From positions 2,432,423 to 2,496,422 of the forward strand of contig NZ_KZ614145.1 of assembly GCF_002884495.1 (NCBI RefSeq): a stretch of 64,000 nt of DNA, in the 5' to 3' direction. Below, piece after piece: positions 26,536 to 35,577 of the stretch (the stretch's first letter is position 1; each line of letters opens with the position of its first letter). The stretch is from Rummeliibacillus pycnus (GTDB lineage Bacteria > Bacillota > Bacilli > Bacillales_A > Planococcaceae). The position numbers and the translations under genes are program-made. The notes under the pieces are model-generated. The model did no database searches. It was not told the origin of the DNA and saw nothing but the letters and a program-made list of their open reading frames with translations.

Positions 26536-26558
26536 TTAGTATATATATGCTATTGAAT

Positions 26559-26623
26559 GAAGTGGAATTTGAATGAACTTCGATGAATGAACCTTTTCGA
26601 GGATTCTACGCTAATTCCACTTC
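26559..26623. repeat. Inverted repeat element downstream of ywqA
   Basis: GAAGTGGAATT (26559-26569) and AATTCCACTTC (26613-26623) are perfect 11-bp inverted ends. The neighbourhood (GTATATATAT, GCTAT, TGAAGTGGAAT, CTTTTCGAGGATT) resembles a second site at 47285-47450. Confidence 0.6.
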
Positions 26624-26728
26624 AACTAAGATGCCCAAAAGTTTTGCTTTTTTGCTTTTTCAGTGGTCACACGTAAATCCCAGAGGAGCACCCAAAACGT
26701 AGATTAACTTTTTCTAAAGTTTAAAGAA

Positions 26729-26765
26729 AAATTGCTCTCCTTGAAATTGGGAAGAGCAATTTTTT
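26729..26765 (+). terminator. Terminator downstream of ywqA
   Basis: AAATTGCTCT...AGAGCAATTTTTT stem and T-run. Confidence 0.8.
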
Positions 26766-26849
26766 AACCAATTAAATAACTACTTTTCTTATTAAATCAT
26801 ACTTATTGGACAACCTCTTTAATCTATTGTCAATATTCCATTCTTTTTA

Positions 26850-27220
26850 GTGGATACTATATGTACAGATAAAGCCATGCTTCGATGACTTCATCCGCTG
26901 TCTTCCCCATAGACAGTTTTAAAACACGCTTTTCAACTTTTTTACTTCCCCAAGAATTTCTATTCCCTTTTACAAATTATACAGCCTTCCCCATTTAATT
27001 GTTTTATTCGTTATGTACGCTGTACACAACGAATTATTAACAGCGATTCTGAATTGTTCCACTGGATGATCCTGGTTTATTTTATTTGGACCAATTCATC
27101 AAACCTATTGGTGCGGTCTTTCCAATAGGACAGCTGTTCGGTATAATTGCAACCTTGCAACCGATATTCCATTTGAACCTTGTAGTCAGTCTACCAGAGG
27201 CTTTACCTTTTTCCACTGAT
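26850..27220 (-). pseudogene. Possible decayed coding region of unknown family
   Basis: Minus-strand frames here look protein-like but are broken. One frame ends KRVLKLSMGKTADEVIEAWL and stops. Just upstream a second frame reads QFRIAVNNSLCTAYITNK before its own stop, displaced by one base. No start codon with ribosome site is visible. The rest of the 26536-27227 gap holds the repeat and terminator listed above. I do not recognise the family. Confidence 0.3.
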
Positions 27221-27227
27221 AAAAAAG

Positions 27228-27689
27228 TTATACCATAGGTAATCCTTCTGCCTCTTCTTTTGGTAGAACAAAGCCTGCCGGCACTTCTTGAGCTTGCTCA
27301 GAGGTTGTTTGTAACATTGTTGAATTTTTTTGTTCGGATGGTTGCACCTGTTTTGATGTTTTTTCTTCGCGTTCTTTTAATGCTAAGAAACGTACTTCAT
27401 CTGCAATTACTTCAACAACATAAACTCTTTTTCCATCATCACGTTGATAGGATCTTGATTGTAGTCGGCCACCAACCCCAATTAATGAACCTTTTCCACA
27501 ATATTTCACTACATTTGTAGCGAGTTTCCCCCATACAGAACATGAAACAAAATCAGCATCTATGTCACCATTGGCATTTTTGAAGTTTCGATTGATTGCA
27601 ATTATAAAATTTGTTTGTACCCTCCCTTCTGATAATTGACGTAATTCAGGATTCTTTGTAATCCTCCCGACAAGGGCAACTTGATTCAA
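27228..27689 (-). CDS. ssbB: Single-stranded DNA-binding protein, SsbB-like
   Basis: A 153-residue OB-fold SSB: NQVALVGRITKNPELRQLSEGR, FIIAINRNFKN, DFVSCSVWGKLATNVVKYCGKGSLIGVGGRLQSRSY. It resembles B. subtilis SsbB (YwpH), the competence-associated paralogue, more than SsbA. A Gln/Ser/Glu-rich tail follows and ends EEAEGLPMV rather than the usual acidic DDDLPF-like tip. The start is the TTG at 27689, placed 3-5 nt after GGAGGTGAT; an in-frame ATG at 27707 lies upstream of the ribosome site. It should coat single-stranded DNA, possibly during transformation. Confidence 0.9.
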   Translation of the reverse strand: MNQVALVGRITKNPELRQLSEGRVQTNFIIAINRNFKNANGDIDADFVSCSVWGKLATNVVKYCGKGSLIGVGGRLQSRSYQRDDGKRVYVVEVIADEVRFLALKEREEKTSKQVQPSEQKNSTMLQTTSEQAQEVPAGFVLPKEEAEGLPMV

Positions 27690-27940
27690 TCCATCACCTC
27701 CTTCCATTTGAATTATCTATATCATAATTACCTTTAAAATTTTATGCAAAACAGAGAAATGGAGGTTTTAAGCATGTTTGTATATACAAAATTTATTTTT
27801 GAAAACAGCCTATTTTGGATAAATTGCGTCGTATAGGTATTTCCTTATTTTTCAAAATCATGCGAAATGTTTTTTTAGCTGTTTTTTAATATGTTATAAT
27901 TACCGTACGAAATTCGTCGAAAGATAGGTGATAAATTTAC

Positions 27941-28393
27941 GTGAAGACTTTTAAAATGTTGTCGTTAGAACTATTAAAAGATGAACAATTAATATCCTAT
28001 CCACTTACAGATGGAATTATTATTAACCAAGAGAACAGCCATAAATCTTGGATTTTAGAAATGTATATGGATCGACAATACGCTTCAGATTTTGCTCCAT
28101 ATTTAGGAACTGATACGATATTAAATGTTCGTGCAGTAATTTCTTATCCAGACAATGAACCTGCTTCTTTCAGGGCTGTAGTGCAAGACATTGTTGAAAT
28201 GTCTGAAGAAAATCATGTATCGGTATTATTAAAAGGCACATTAAATTCTATTCGTCGTCAATATGCAGAACAATTGTTATTAGAACTCGTTGAAGAAGGA
28301 TTTACTGGAGATGCACTGCTTGAAAAATTCAAAGAAGATATGCGTACTAGACCAAGCTTAAAAAACGCTGTCAATCAGAATCATTCTATTTAG
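27941..28393 (+). CDS. ywpF: YwpF-family protein
   Basis: 150 residues, GTG start after AGGTGAT. It matches B. subtilis YwpF in layout: KTFKMLSLELL, DGIIINQENSHKSWILEMYM, VISYPDNEPASFRAVVQDI, VSVLLKGTL, and a C-terminal helix with LLLELVEEGFTGDALLEKFKEDM. Function is not known. The gene is divergent from ssbB, as ywpF and ywpH are near neighbours in B. subtilis. A TATAAT near 27893 is the probable -10. Confidence 0.9.
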   Translation: MKTFKMLSLELLKDEQLISYPLTDGIIINQENSHKSWILEMYMDRQYASDFAPYLGTDTILNVRAVISYPDNEPASFRAVVQDIVEMSEENHVSVLLKGTLNSIRRQYAEQLLLELVEEGFTGDALLEKFKEDMRTRPSLKNAVNQNHSI

Positions 28394-28405
28394 ATTTCCA
28401 TTCAG

Positions 28406-28440
28406 CAAAAAAAAAAACGGCATACCCTCCTGGATATGCC
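28406..28440 (-). terminator. Terminator of the lipoprotein gene
   Basis: On the minus strand, CGGCATA...TATGCCG is followed by a run of about 12 T; it may also stop ywpF transcripts. Confidence 0.85.
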
Positions 28441-28448
28441 GAGCTTTA

Positions 28449-28832
28449 TTATTTATTGTCATCTCTATCGTGAGGAATATAATGTCCATTTCCTACAGTA
28501 TTATCAATGACAGTGTTATCAGTTGTTCTTTTGCTAGTTCCTGGTGTCATGTTATTGACACCCTCTTCGACAGTCCCAGTAACATCATTAACGCCACGTT
28601 CTACAGCATTAACGCCTTTGTTTACACCTCTTTCAACATCTGTAACACCGTTATTGACGGCATTATTGACACCATCATTTGTAATGCCATCGTCCGTAGC
28701 ACCGGTATTGACATGTCTATTCACGTCCTCCATTGGTGTTTCCGTACGAGTTGGCTCAATTGCCTTATTGGTATTACACCCAACTAATACAAGTGCTGAA
28801 AAAAGTAAGATAGCAGCTGACTGCTTCCACAT
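28449..28832 (-). CDS. Small lipoprotein with VERGVN-type repeats
   Basis: 127 residues. The signal peptide ends in LVLVGC (lipobox, C19), then the chain is hydrophilic. Its centre is an imperfect 10-14 residue repeat (GVNNAVNNGVTDVERGVNKG, then NAVERGVNDVTGTVEEGVNN), predicted amphipathic helix rich in Asn and Val. Similar Bacillales lipoproteins exist without known function. It should be anchored on the outer face of the membrane. GGAGG lies upstream of the ATG. Confidence 0.8.
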   Translation of the reverse strand: MWKQSAAILLFSALVLVGCNTNKAIEPTRTETPMEDVNRHVNTGATDDGITNDGVNNAVNNGVTDVERGVNKGVNAVERGVNDVTGTVEEGVNNMTPGTSKRTTDNTVIDNTVGNGHYIPHDRDDNK

Positions 28833-28974
28833 TTTTGTTTCCTCCTTCCACCTTTAATTTGACCATCACACTGTGTGCGATTTAAAAGTAGCATGTGCTG
28901 AAAAAGTGAAACTATCCTTTGAATAAAAAACCAGCCTGATTGATCGAATGGTTTCTACAGTTGTGGAAATAATA

Positions 28975-29007
28975 AAAGAGCACTCCAATGAATTGAAGTG
29001 CTCTTTC
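28975..29007 (-). terminator. Terminator of fabZ
   Basis: AAAGAGCACT...AGTGCTCTTT stem 13 nt after the fabZ stop, with a T-rich tail on the minus strand. Confidence 0.85.
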
Positions 29008-29019
29008 AAATTTCGTTAA

Positions 29020-29466
29020 TTAGTTGTCTTCATTTTGTTGATTTGGCCCGATCGCAAATAGGATATCAGCCTCACTTACAAGTTCTCCATCAACTGTGAC
29101 TTTGCCATGTCCTTTTCCCATTACGCCACGAAGTTTTACAAATTCTACTTCGATGTTAAGTTGGTCGCCAGGAATTACTTGACGTTTAAAACGAGCATTA
29201 TCAACACCTGTTAGGAACGCTAAGTGTCCTTTGAATTTTTCAGATTTTAAGAGTGCTACGCCACCTACTTGTGCCATTGCTTCAATAATTAGCACGCCTG
29301 GCATTACAGGATAGCCTGGAAAATGACCTGTGAAGAATGGTTCGTTAATCGTAACATTCTTTATCCCTACAGCACGTTTTCCCTCTTCTACCTCCGTAAT
29401 ACGATCCACTAAAAGAAATGGATAGCGATGTGGTAATATTTGTTGAATTTGATCTGCGGTTAACAT
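29020..29466 (-). CDS. fabZ: 3-hydroxyacyl-[acyl-carrier-protein] dehydratase FabZ
   Basis: The 148-residue hot-dog fold dehydratase of type II fatty acid synthesis removes water from 3-hydroxyacyl-ACP. The catalytic histidine and glutamate lie in [21 protein letters not shown], and the N-terminal [11 protein letters not shown] is conserved. Length is close to B. subtilis FabZ (141 aa). It follows the EpuA-domain gene and flhP as in B. subtilis (ywpB). AGGAGG lies 6 nt before the ATG. Confidence 0.96.
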   Translation of the reverse strand: MLTADQIQQILPHRYPFLLVDRITEVEEGKRAVGIKNVTINEPFFTGHFPGYPVMPGVLIIEAMAQVGGVALLKSEKFKGHLAFLTGVDNARFKRQVIPGDQLNIEVEFVKLRGVMGKGHGKVTVDGELVSEADILFAIGPNQQNEDN

Positions 29467-29496
29467 ACTATATCCTCCTATTGTAAATTGAAAACC

Positions 29497-29796
29497 CTAG
29501 TTGTTCTGTACTCCATTCATAATATCTAATACATGATTCCATGTTGCTGGATTTAGAACGTTAAACGGATTTCCATTGCCCATTACACCGTACCCAATCA
29601 TAGAGCCTGTGATTGCAGCTATGACAAGTAAAACAACAACAATGATGATTCTGAGTCCGATTGAAAATTCACCTGTTGACATCCACTTTCTTCCCAAGCG
29701 ATCATCTGCTGCTTCTCTATTTTGTTTTACTTCCTTACGAGTACGTCGCTGTGGAGTCGAGTTATCAGTTTTCGGATCAGTTGTGTTATTTGTCAT
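29497..29796 (-). CDS. EpuA-domain small membrane protein (annotated DNA-directed RNA polymerase subunit beta)
   Basis: 99 residues with an Arg/Lys-rich cytoplasmic N-terminus (RRTRKEVKQNREAADDRLG), one membrane span (IGLRIIIVVVLLVIAAITG) and the EpuA signature MIGYGVMGNGNPFNVLNPATWNHVLDI. The family is often labelled an RNA polymerase subunit, but that name has little support; the gene is conserved next to flagellar or mbl genes in Bacillales. It lies between flhP and fabZ, likely in the same transcript. Role unknown. Confidence 0.88.
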   Translation of the reverse strand: MTNNTTDPKTDNSTPQRRTRKEVKQNREAADDRLGRKWMSTGEFSIGLRIIIVVVLLVIAAITGSMIGYGVMGNGNPFNVLNPATWNHVLDIMNGVQNN

Positions 29797-29823
29797 TACT
29801 TGTTCTCCTCTATTAACAATTAC

Positions 29824-30663
29824 TTATCTTATACCATTAATTAGTCCCATCATTTGATCGGCTAACGTTATTGTTCTTGAATTAAATTGATAGGAACGTT
29901 GTGTGTTAATAAGATCTGTCATTTCTTTTGAAATATCAACATTCGATAATTCAAGGCCACCATTTTGCATTGCTACTTGATTTCTGTTTGCACCTTGTAA
30001 GTTTTGTAACACTGTTCCTTGTGCTACACCTAGTTGATTAAAATTGTTCGGTAAACCAATATACGTATCTGAAATATGCTCCATTAATTGTGGCTTTTGG
30101 ATCTCAGTAACACCTATTTCAATTTTAGCGTTTGTATTATCATTATACTTAACATTTAATGTTCCGTCTGCTGTCACGGCAAAGTCTTTTGCACCATCTT
30201 TTAATATAATAGCATTACCATTGGCATCTGCAACTGGATATCCATCTGAATTTACGAGCATTGTATTACCGTTTTTAAGTGGTGATAAGTAGAAATCTCC
30301 TTGGCGGGTAAACACTGTTTTTGTACCGTTTTTGCCATCTGGCATTAAAATATTAAAATACTGTTTTGCTTTTGTGAATGTGAAATCAAGTGAGCGGTTT
30401 GTTTGTTGAATGCTACCTTGTTTCCAATTTGTCTGTGCTTGCGCAAGACGAGCACCTACCCCAATACGAATTCCAAGTGGTGATTGACGTTTCACTTTAT
30501 CTAATTTGTCATTTTCAAATTGTTGATAGAGTAATTCGTTGAACTGGGTTTCTTTAGCTTTGAAGCCATGTGTATTACTATTCGCCATGTTATTACCAAT
30601 TACATCTAACTGTTCTTGAAGTTGAGACATTGTATTTGCTGCAGAAATCATGGTTCGTAACAT
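29824..30663 (-). CDS. flhP: Flagellar hook-basal body protein FlhP
   Basis: 279 residues of the FlgG/FlgE rod-hook family. The N-terminal signature LRTMISAANTMSQLQEQLDVIGNNMANSNTHGFKA and the C-terminal VDISKEMTDLINTQRSYQFNSRTITLADQMM are the paired coiled ends used for axial assembly. It is secreted through the flagellar export apparatus to the rod or hook. With flhO upstream it repeats the mbl-flhO-flhP order of B. subtilis. A 233-bp gap separates it from flhO, with no gene visible in it. Confidence 0.94.
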   Translation of the reverse strand: MLRTMISAANTMSQLQEQLDVIGNNMANSNTHGFKAKETQFNELLYQQFENDKLDKVKRQSPLGIRIGVGARLAQAQTNWKQGSIQQTNRSLDFTFTKAKQYFNILMPDGKNGTKTVFTRQGDFYLSPLKNGNTMLVNSDGYPVADANGNAIILKDGAKDFAVTADGTLNVKYNDNTNAKIEIGVTEIQKPQLMEHISDTYIGLPNNFNQLGVAQGTVLQNLQGANRNQVAMQNGGLELSNVDISKEMTDLINTQRSYQFNSRTITLADQMMGLINGIR

Positions 30664-30896
30664 CTAGTATACCTCCTAAGTATCCCAAAAATACTAATAT
30701 CAATCTCCCTCAGCTCAATTGCTTCCATATATTGAATTTGTGCATACATCATTCAATATATGTAACAATGACTGTTCGGAGTTAATAACTTCTTTCAAAA
30801 AGTGTCAACACACATGATGAAAGTTAGCAAAATTAATTATATTCATCTCTTTTAAGCTAAAGAAGAAGAAAACAAAAACTTACATGCTATTAGACT

Positions 30897-31736
30897 CTAT
30901 ACTTTTCCAATTTCATTTACGGCTTTGTCCATGCTTCTATCATATGCTTGAAGTATTTTTTGATTGGCTTCGAAAGCTCTGTAAGCAGTCATCATATCTG
31001 TCATTGTTTTAGCTGCATCCACGTTCGAACGTTCAATATATCCTTGCTTTGTTGAAAAACTAACATTGTTTATACCGTAAGCTGACGGGAGGTTTTTTCC
31101 ATCACTTGTGTAAAACAGGCCAGTATCACGTTTTGCTAATGTATCAGGTTGTGCAGAATAAGATACACCAATTTTTGCTATTTGTTTGTCATTTTCCATA
31201 ATGGAACCGTCTTCAGTAACTTGGAAATCATCATTTTTCAATGTAATTTTCTTCCCTTGATCTGAGAGAACATAAAATCCTTGTGCATTAACTAAATTAC
31301 CAGCTGCATCTAATGTAAAATTCCCATTACGAGTGTACGCTTCTCCACCTGCTGGATTTTGTAGACGATAGAAAATTGCTCCTGCTTTCCCCGTTTCCTT
31401 ATTGATTGGTAGATTACCATTTACTAAGGCAAGGTCTGTAGGTAATTCTGTTGCCGTAAGTTGGCCTTGGGAATAATCAGGTAATGTTTCTTGCATATAA
31501 ACACCTGTGCCAAGTGCTCCTATTTGCTTTACTGAACTTCCTTCAAAACCACTTTCAAGATTTGCAGGACCGCTTTTTGTAATACGGGATAAAAGCATAT
31601 TTGGAAATGATCGAATTGTCGATTGATCTGCTTTATATCCTGGTGTATTTGCATTTGCAATATTGTTCGATAAAAGTTCTGTGCGACGTTGTTCAGTTAT
31701 CATACCGGAAGCAACCGTATAAAATCCACGAAACAT
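30897..31736 (-). CDS. flhO: Flagellar hook-basal body protein FlhO
   Basis: 279 residues of the FlgF/FlgG rod-protein family. N-terminal MFRGFYTVASGMITEQRRTELLSNNIANANTPGYKA and C-terminal SNVDAAKTMTDMMTAYRAFEANQKILQAYD carry the conserved flagellar rod ends, with beta-rich middle domains. It would form the distal rod of the basal body. It lies 111 bp downstream of mbl. A poor SD (AAGGGTG) precedes the ATG. Confidence 0.94.
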   Translation of the reverse strand: MFRGFYTVASGMITEQRRTELLSNNIANANTPGYKADQSTIRSFPNMLLSRITKSGPANLESGFEGSSVKQIGALGTGVYMQETLPDYSQGQLTATELPTDLALVNGNLPINKETGKAGAIFYRLQNPAGGEAYTRNGNFTLDAAGNLVNAQGFYVLSDQGKKITLKNDDFQVTEDGSIMENDKQIAKIGVSYSAQPDTLAKRDTGLFYTSDGKNLPSAYGINNVSFSTKQGYIERSNVDAAKTMTDMMTAYRAFEANQKILQAYDRSMDKAVNEIGKV

Positions 31737-31847
31737 CCTTTACACCCTTTCAATTATAAAAATAAACAGTAGCTTTTTATGCATTTCGATCGTTAAAAAA
31801 GGAAAACAAAAATCTATTAAAAATTGTTCATCCTTCTATTATTTCGG

Positions 31848-32849
31848 CTATAATTTACGACGTTTTGGTGCTTTATCAATATTTTCTAACATAATGCCTG
31901 TCCCTTCGGCTACACAGTTCATAGGATTATCTGCGATAAAGACAGGTACTCTTAATTCATTTGTTAGTAAATGATCTAAACCATGTAATAATGCACCTCC
32001 GCCAGTGACCATTACACCACGATCAATGATGTCTGCTGATAGCTCTGGTGGTGTTTTTTCAAGTACATTTTTAGCAGATTGTACGATTAAAGCAATTGAT
32101 TCACGTAATGCCTTTTCAATTTCATGAGAATGAATTTCAATCGTTCTTGGTAAACCTGTAACTAAATCTCGACCACGAATCTCCATTTTCTCATCTCGTT
32201 CTTCTGGATAAACAGTACCAATTGTTATTTTAATATTTTCCGCAGTACGTTCCCCAATTAATAGCTTGTACTGTTTTTTAATGTATTGAAGGATATCATT
32301 ATCAAATACATCTCCAGCAATTTTAATGGATTCTGATGTTACAATGTCACCCATTGATAGTACAGCAACATCTGTTGTTCCACCACCGATATCAATAACC
32401 ATATTACCGCTTGGTTGGAAAATATCCATGCCTGCTCCTATAGCTGCTACTTTCGGTTCTTCTTCTAGGTATACATTACGACCACCGGATTTTTCGGCTG
32501 CTTCACGAATTGCTTTTTGTTCTACACTTGTAATATTTGTAGGGCAACAAATTAAAATACGTGGCTTAGACATAAAGCCTGAAATATTTAACTTATTGAT
32601 AAAATATCTAAGCATTGATTCAGTTACGTCAAAGTCAGCAATTACTCCATCTTTTAAAGGGCGGATCGCAACAATATTTCCTGGCGTTCTACCTACCATT
32701 TTGCGAGCTTCTTCACCAACTGCTAATACCTTACTTGTATTTTTATCAATAGCAACAACAGATGGTTCATTCAGTACGATACCTTTACCTTTTAAATGAA
32801 TTAGAACATTTGCTGTTCCTAAATCAATTCCTATGTCTTTAGAAAACAT
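31848..32849 (-). CDS. mbl: MreB-like actin homologue Mbl
   Basis: The 333-residue bacterial actin guides lateral wall synthesis and cell width, forming membrane-associated filaments with the elongasome. ATPase-fold signatures are visible: GIDLGTANVLIHLKGKGIV (phosphate 1), DIGGGTTDVAVLSMG (phosphate 2) and GGGALLHGLDHLL (adenosine). The sequence FSKDIGIDLGTANVLI and the location between spoIIID and flhO identify Mbl rather than MreB or MreBH. Confidence 0.97.
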   Translation of the reverse strand: MFSKDIGIDLGTANVLIHLKGKGIVLNEPSVVAIDKNTSKVLAVGEEARKMVGRTPGNIVAIRPLKDGVIADFDVTESMLRYFINKLNISGFMSKPRILICCPTNITSVEQKAIREAAEKSGGRNVYLEEEPKVAAIGAGMDIFQPSGNMVIDIGGGTTDVAVLSMGDIVTSESIKIAGDVFDNDILQYIKKQYKLLIGERTAENIKITIGTVYPEERDEKMEIRGRDLVTGLPRTIEIHSHEIEKALRESIALIVQSAKNVLEKTPPELSADIIDRGVMVTGGGALLHGLDHLLTNELRVPVFIADNPMNCVAEGTGIMLENIDKAPKRRKL

Positions 32850-33284
32850 ATCTGTTTTCCCCTTTCTTCATACCTCAATAATCATCATAAAATATATATG
32901 TATCTAGAATATTTTAACATAGCAAAGAGTTAATTACATCTAATTATTTCAACGATTCCTAGGCAATTTAGGTTATAAAAAGAGACTTTTTACACAATAC
33001 TTTTATCATTATTCCATAAAATTTACTCTTTTAAACTTAACATTGTTAATCTGTTGATTTTCTATCAATTACACTACAATTTCACACAACTGTGTTCTGC
33101 TGACACTCACATTCGATCTCTTATTTCGTTACCATCAAGACTATAAATGAACTTGAATGAACATAGTACGAAAGAAATACCAAGTTTTTCGAAGCTTTAT
33201 CACTATTCTAAAAAAACAACAATATATCCATTAGTAATCTTTATATTTATTCTTTTAAAATAAAAGATAGAAAAAACACCCTCG
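32850..33284. other. Gap between mbl and spoIIID
   Basis: 435 bp of AT-rich DNA that must hold the mbl promoter and carries the spoIIID terminator at its left end (high side). No gene or further repeat is seen. Confidence 0.6.
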
Positions 33285-33305
33285 CTAATCATTATGCGAA
33301 GGTGT
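33276..33305 (-). terminator. spoIIID terminator overlapping its last codons
   Basis: On the minus strand, ACACC...GGTGT with TCGC/GCGA pairing is followed by TTTTTTC. The spoIIID stop codon (33285-33287) lies in its downstream arm/loop and its last residues are encoded by the stem. Confidence 0.85.
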
Positions 33306-33566
33306 CTTTTTTTCTGCATTACGTGTTAGCCATTTTTGGCGTGTTGCTTCTCCACCCCTAATATGACGGATGGATTTGTGATAAGCTAAAATTTCGCTTA
33401 CCTCTTTCGCTAATTCCTCGTTTACCTGAGATAACCTCTCGGTGAGATCCTTATGAATGGTACTCTTAGAGTAACCGGTTTTTTGCGCTAAGGCTCTCAC
33501 AGTTTGTTGCGATTCTTTAAGCATAAAACCAAGTTTTAGACATCGATTTCGAATATGTTCGTGCAC
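33285..33566 (-). CDS. spoIIID: Stage III sporulation transcription factor SpoIIID
   Basis: The 93-residue helix-turn-helix protein acts in the mother cell, activating and repressing sigma-E genes and switching to sigK. The core TVRALAQKTGYSKSTIHKDLTERLSQVN and the basic second element YHKSIRHIRGGEATRQKW match B. subtilis SpoIIID. The GTG start at 33566 follows AAGGAAGAG closely. Sporulation-specific sigma-E control is expected from the family; I did not identify its promoter. Confidence 0.96.
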   Translation of the reverse strand: MHEHIRNRCLKLGFMLKESQQTVRALAQKTGYSKSTIHKDLTERLSQVNEELAKEVSEILAYHKSIRHIRGGEATRQKWLTRNAEKKTPSHND

Positions 33567-33649
33567 ATTCTCTTCCTTTCCACAATGTACGAACGTTTCT
33601 TCACCTTATGTCTAAAACCGTTTACTTAGAACCAACAGCAAGGAATTAT

Positions 33650-34312
33650 CTAAAATGCCAGTAAACTTTTTGGGTTGATGTGTTTACCTTCTTGCATTAC
33701 TTCAAAATAAAGATGCGTACCAGCAGTTGGATTAAATTCATTTGAGATCGCTTTTCCAAGTTTTTGTCCTTGGTCTACTTTATCCCCTTTTTTAACATCA
33801 ATTTCACCGACTGAGCTGTATTTTGTAGTCATACCATTAGGATGAGATATAGTAATCTCGTTCCCTATGAATGGGTCATTCTTTACTTCTTCAACTGTTC
33901 CACTAAGGGCAGCAAGAACATCGAAGCTTTCTCCTTTTACTGCAATGGAAATACCATCACTTGTAGTAAAGGTTTGGTTAAATACGAGTAATGCTCCTTC
34001 TCTTGCTTCTTCACTTGCTTCAACATCATAGTAGTCCTGTAATACTTTTGCATCTTTTAAGAGTGCTTCTTTAAATGGGTACTTCATGGATTCGGCAGTT
34101 GCGTTTGTTTCAACAGTGGCACTATCAGTATTATTACTAGCTGTTAAATTACTAGTACCTGTCTCTTTAGGAGAGTTCGTTAATGCTGAGTATCCCCAAA
34201 CACCTGCAACTAAAAGAATTGAAAAACTTGCGTAAATTACTGGCCAGAACCAGCGTTGTTTTGTAACATTTGATTTTTGTGGAGTAGGTTTTTGCTTATT
34301 TTCCTCTCTCAT
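33650..34312 (-). CDS. spoIIQ: Stage II sporulation protein SpoIIQ (degenerate M23 peptidase)
   Basis: 220 residues: a short cytoplasmic N-terminus, one membrane span (about 20-40, FWPVIYASFSILLVAGVWGY), an Asn/Thr-rich linker, and a LytM/M23 domain. Most metal ligands of active LytM enzymes appear replaced (HLYFE instead of HLHFE, YSSV where a histidine is usual, no HxGxD), consistent with SpoIIQ as a structural forespore partner of SpoIIIAH rather than an endopeptidase. The ATG at 34312 (MREENKQ) fits the B. subtilis start and a GAGGTG site 6 nt upstream. It follows spoIID by 10 nt. Confidence 0.9.
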   Translation of the reverse strand: MREENKQKPTPQKSNVTKQRWFWPVIYASFSILLVAGVWGYSALTNSPKETGTSNLTASNNTDSATVETNATAESMKYPFKEALLKDAKVLQDYYDVEASEEAREGALLVFNQTFTTSDGISIAVKGESFDVLAALSGTVEEVKNDPFIGNEITISHPNGMTTKYSSVGEIDVKKGDKVDQGQKLGKAISNEFNPTAGTHLYFEVMQEGKHINPKSLLAF

Positions 34313-34322
34313 TTTCATCACC

Positions 34323-35330
34323 TCATTTGCTATTGTTGTCAATAGCTTGAGAGTTTAAACATAGAGAAGAAGATTTTTTTAGTTTTTCTATTTTTACTTG
34401 TTGATAGAAATGATGTAAGATCTCTTTTGCATTAGCCCCCTTTTCTGCAAGTGCCTTGGCACCGTATTGGCTCATTCCTACACCATGACCATATCCTGTT
34501 GTTGTTACTTGAATCATTTTCTTATTTGCATTCCATTTAATAATGAAATCAGTAGATGCTAGTTGCAGTTTTTCTCGCACTTCTCTACCTGACCATTTGT
34601 AGTCTCCTGTTTTAATTGTTTCGACCCTACCAGAATTATTGCGATAAATTTTCACATTTTGTATCTGTTCTTTCGTCCATTGTTCGTTGAATATTGAATT
34701 CCACTGTTGTAACGTAAAACTATAATTTGTGTGGTATCTTGGTGATTCTTTTTCATTTGATGGGACGGAAACTGATTGTAAGTAAGGGATAGATTGTCCA
34801 CTATAACTTTTTGCACTTTCAGTATGTCCATTACTTGTTGAGAAGAACATAGCTGTAATTAGTTCATCCTTATAAACTAATACTTGTCCTTTTGTTCCTT
34901 GTACAGCTTTACGAATTTTCTTTTCGTTTTTCTCAAAGCTTGTCCCCCAATCTTTTCTTCTTTGATCTTCATCTGCAAAGGCTTGAGCAGAAACATTAGG
35001 TTCTATGGCATTTTCACCAAAATTCGTTCGTTTTAAGGCGAACGTGCGCGAAGCGATAGCTTGTGCTTTAAGAGCTTCTAAATTGAAGGAAGCGGGCATT
35101 TCTGCTGCTACAACGCCAACAAGATACTCTTCAAGCGAATACTTTTTACCTTTTCCTTGAATTGATATTTGAATATCACATTCTTCATCATTTGTCTTTG
35201 TTTCCTCTGAATTTTTTGCTGCAATACTTGAAGTTGGTACTGCTTTTGATTCTTTGTACTTCGTGACTACTGTTGGCAATATGAATAAGACGACAATAAT
35301 AAGTAGAATATATAGATGTATTTTTTTCAT
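34323..35330 (-). CDS. spoIID: Stage II sporulation protein SpoIID (lytic transglycosylase)
   Basis: 335 residues with an N-terminal membrane anchor (IHLYILLIIVVLFILPTVV) and the SpoIID domain: SLEEYLVGVVAAEMPASFNLEALKAQAIASRTFAL, SNGHTESA, and the terminal HGVGMSQYGAKALAEKG. It cuts septal glycan during engulfment with SpoIIM and SpoIIP. The catalytic glutamate lies in the VAAEMPA segment. ATG 35330 is chosen; a TTG lies two codons upstream and neither has a clear ribosome site. It is transcribed ahead of spoIIQ, probably as one unit. Confidence 0.93.
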   Translation of the reverse strand: MKKIHLYILLIIVVLFILPTVVTKYKESKAVPTSSIAAKNSEETKTNDEECDIQISIQGKGKKYSLEEYLVGVVAAEMPASFNLEALKAQAIASRTFALKRTNFGENAIEPNVSAQAFADEDQRRKDWGTSFEKNEKKIRKAVQGTKGQVLVYKDELITAMFFSTSNGHTESAKSYSGQSIPYLQSVSVPSNEKESPRYHTNYSFTLQQWNSIFNEQWTKEQIQNVKIYRNNSGRVETIKTGDYKWSGREVREKLQLASTDFIIKWNANKKMIQVTTTGYGHGVGMSQYGAKALAEKGANAKEILHHFYQQVKIEKLKKSSSLCLNSQAIDNNSK

Positions 35331-35515
35331 ATTCAAGAATATGTACAGAAATAAGTAAATATGCTATATCATAACCTTAAATATTTTTAACTAATTGAAT
35401 CAAATCTGACTTTGTTAAATAGGAATTATCTAATGTTCATGGCGCCTTCCACATCTTCTTGTCACTCCTGTGGGACTAAAACTATAGGATAAATATATAA
35501 ATTTTTGCACATAAA

Positions 35516-35547
35516 AACCCACTGCATACATAAGTATGTAATGGGTT
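35516..35547 (-). terminator. murAA terminator
   Basis: On the minus strand, AACCCATTACATAC...GTATGCAGTGGGTT, followed by TTTTAT. Confidence 0.8.
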
Positions 35548-35577
35548 AAAAGTTTCGTTTACTTTTCGTTAGCACAA

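Noticed and set aside
28470-28857. Two plus-strand frames opposite the lipoprotein gene
   Set aside because: Shadows of the repetitive lipoprotein coding sequence, whose signal peptide and lipobox fix the real strand.
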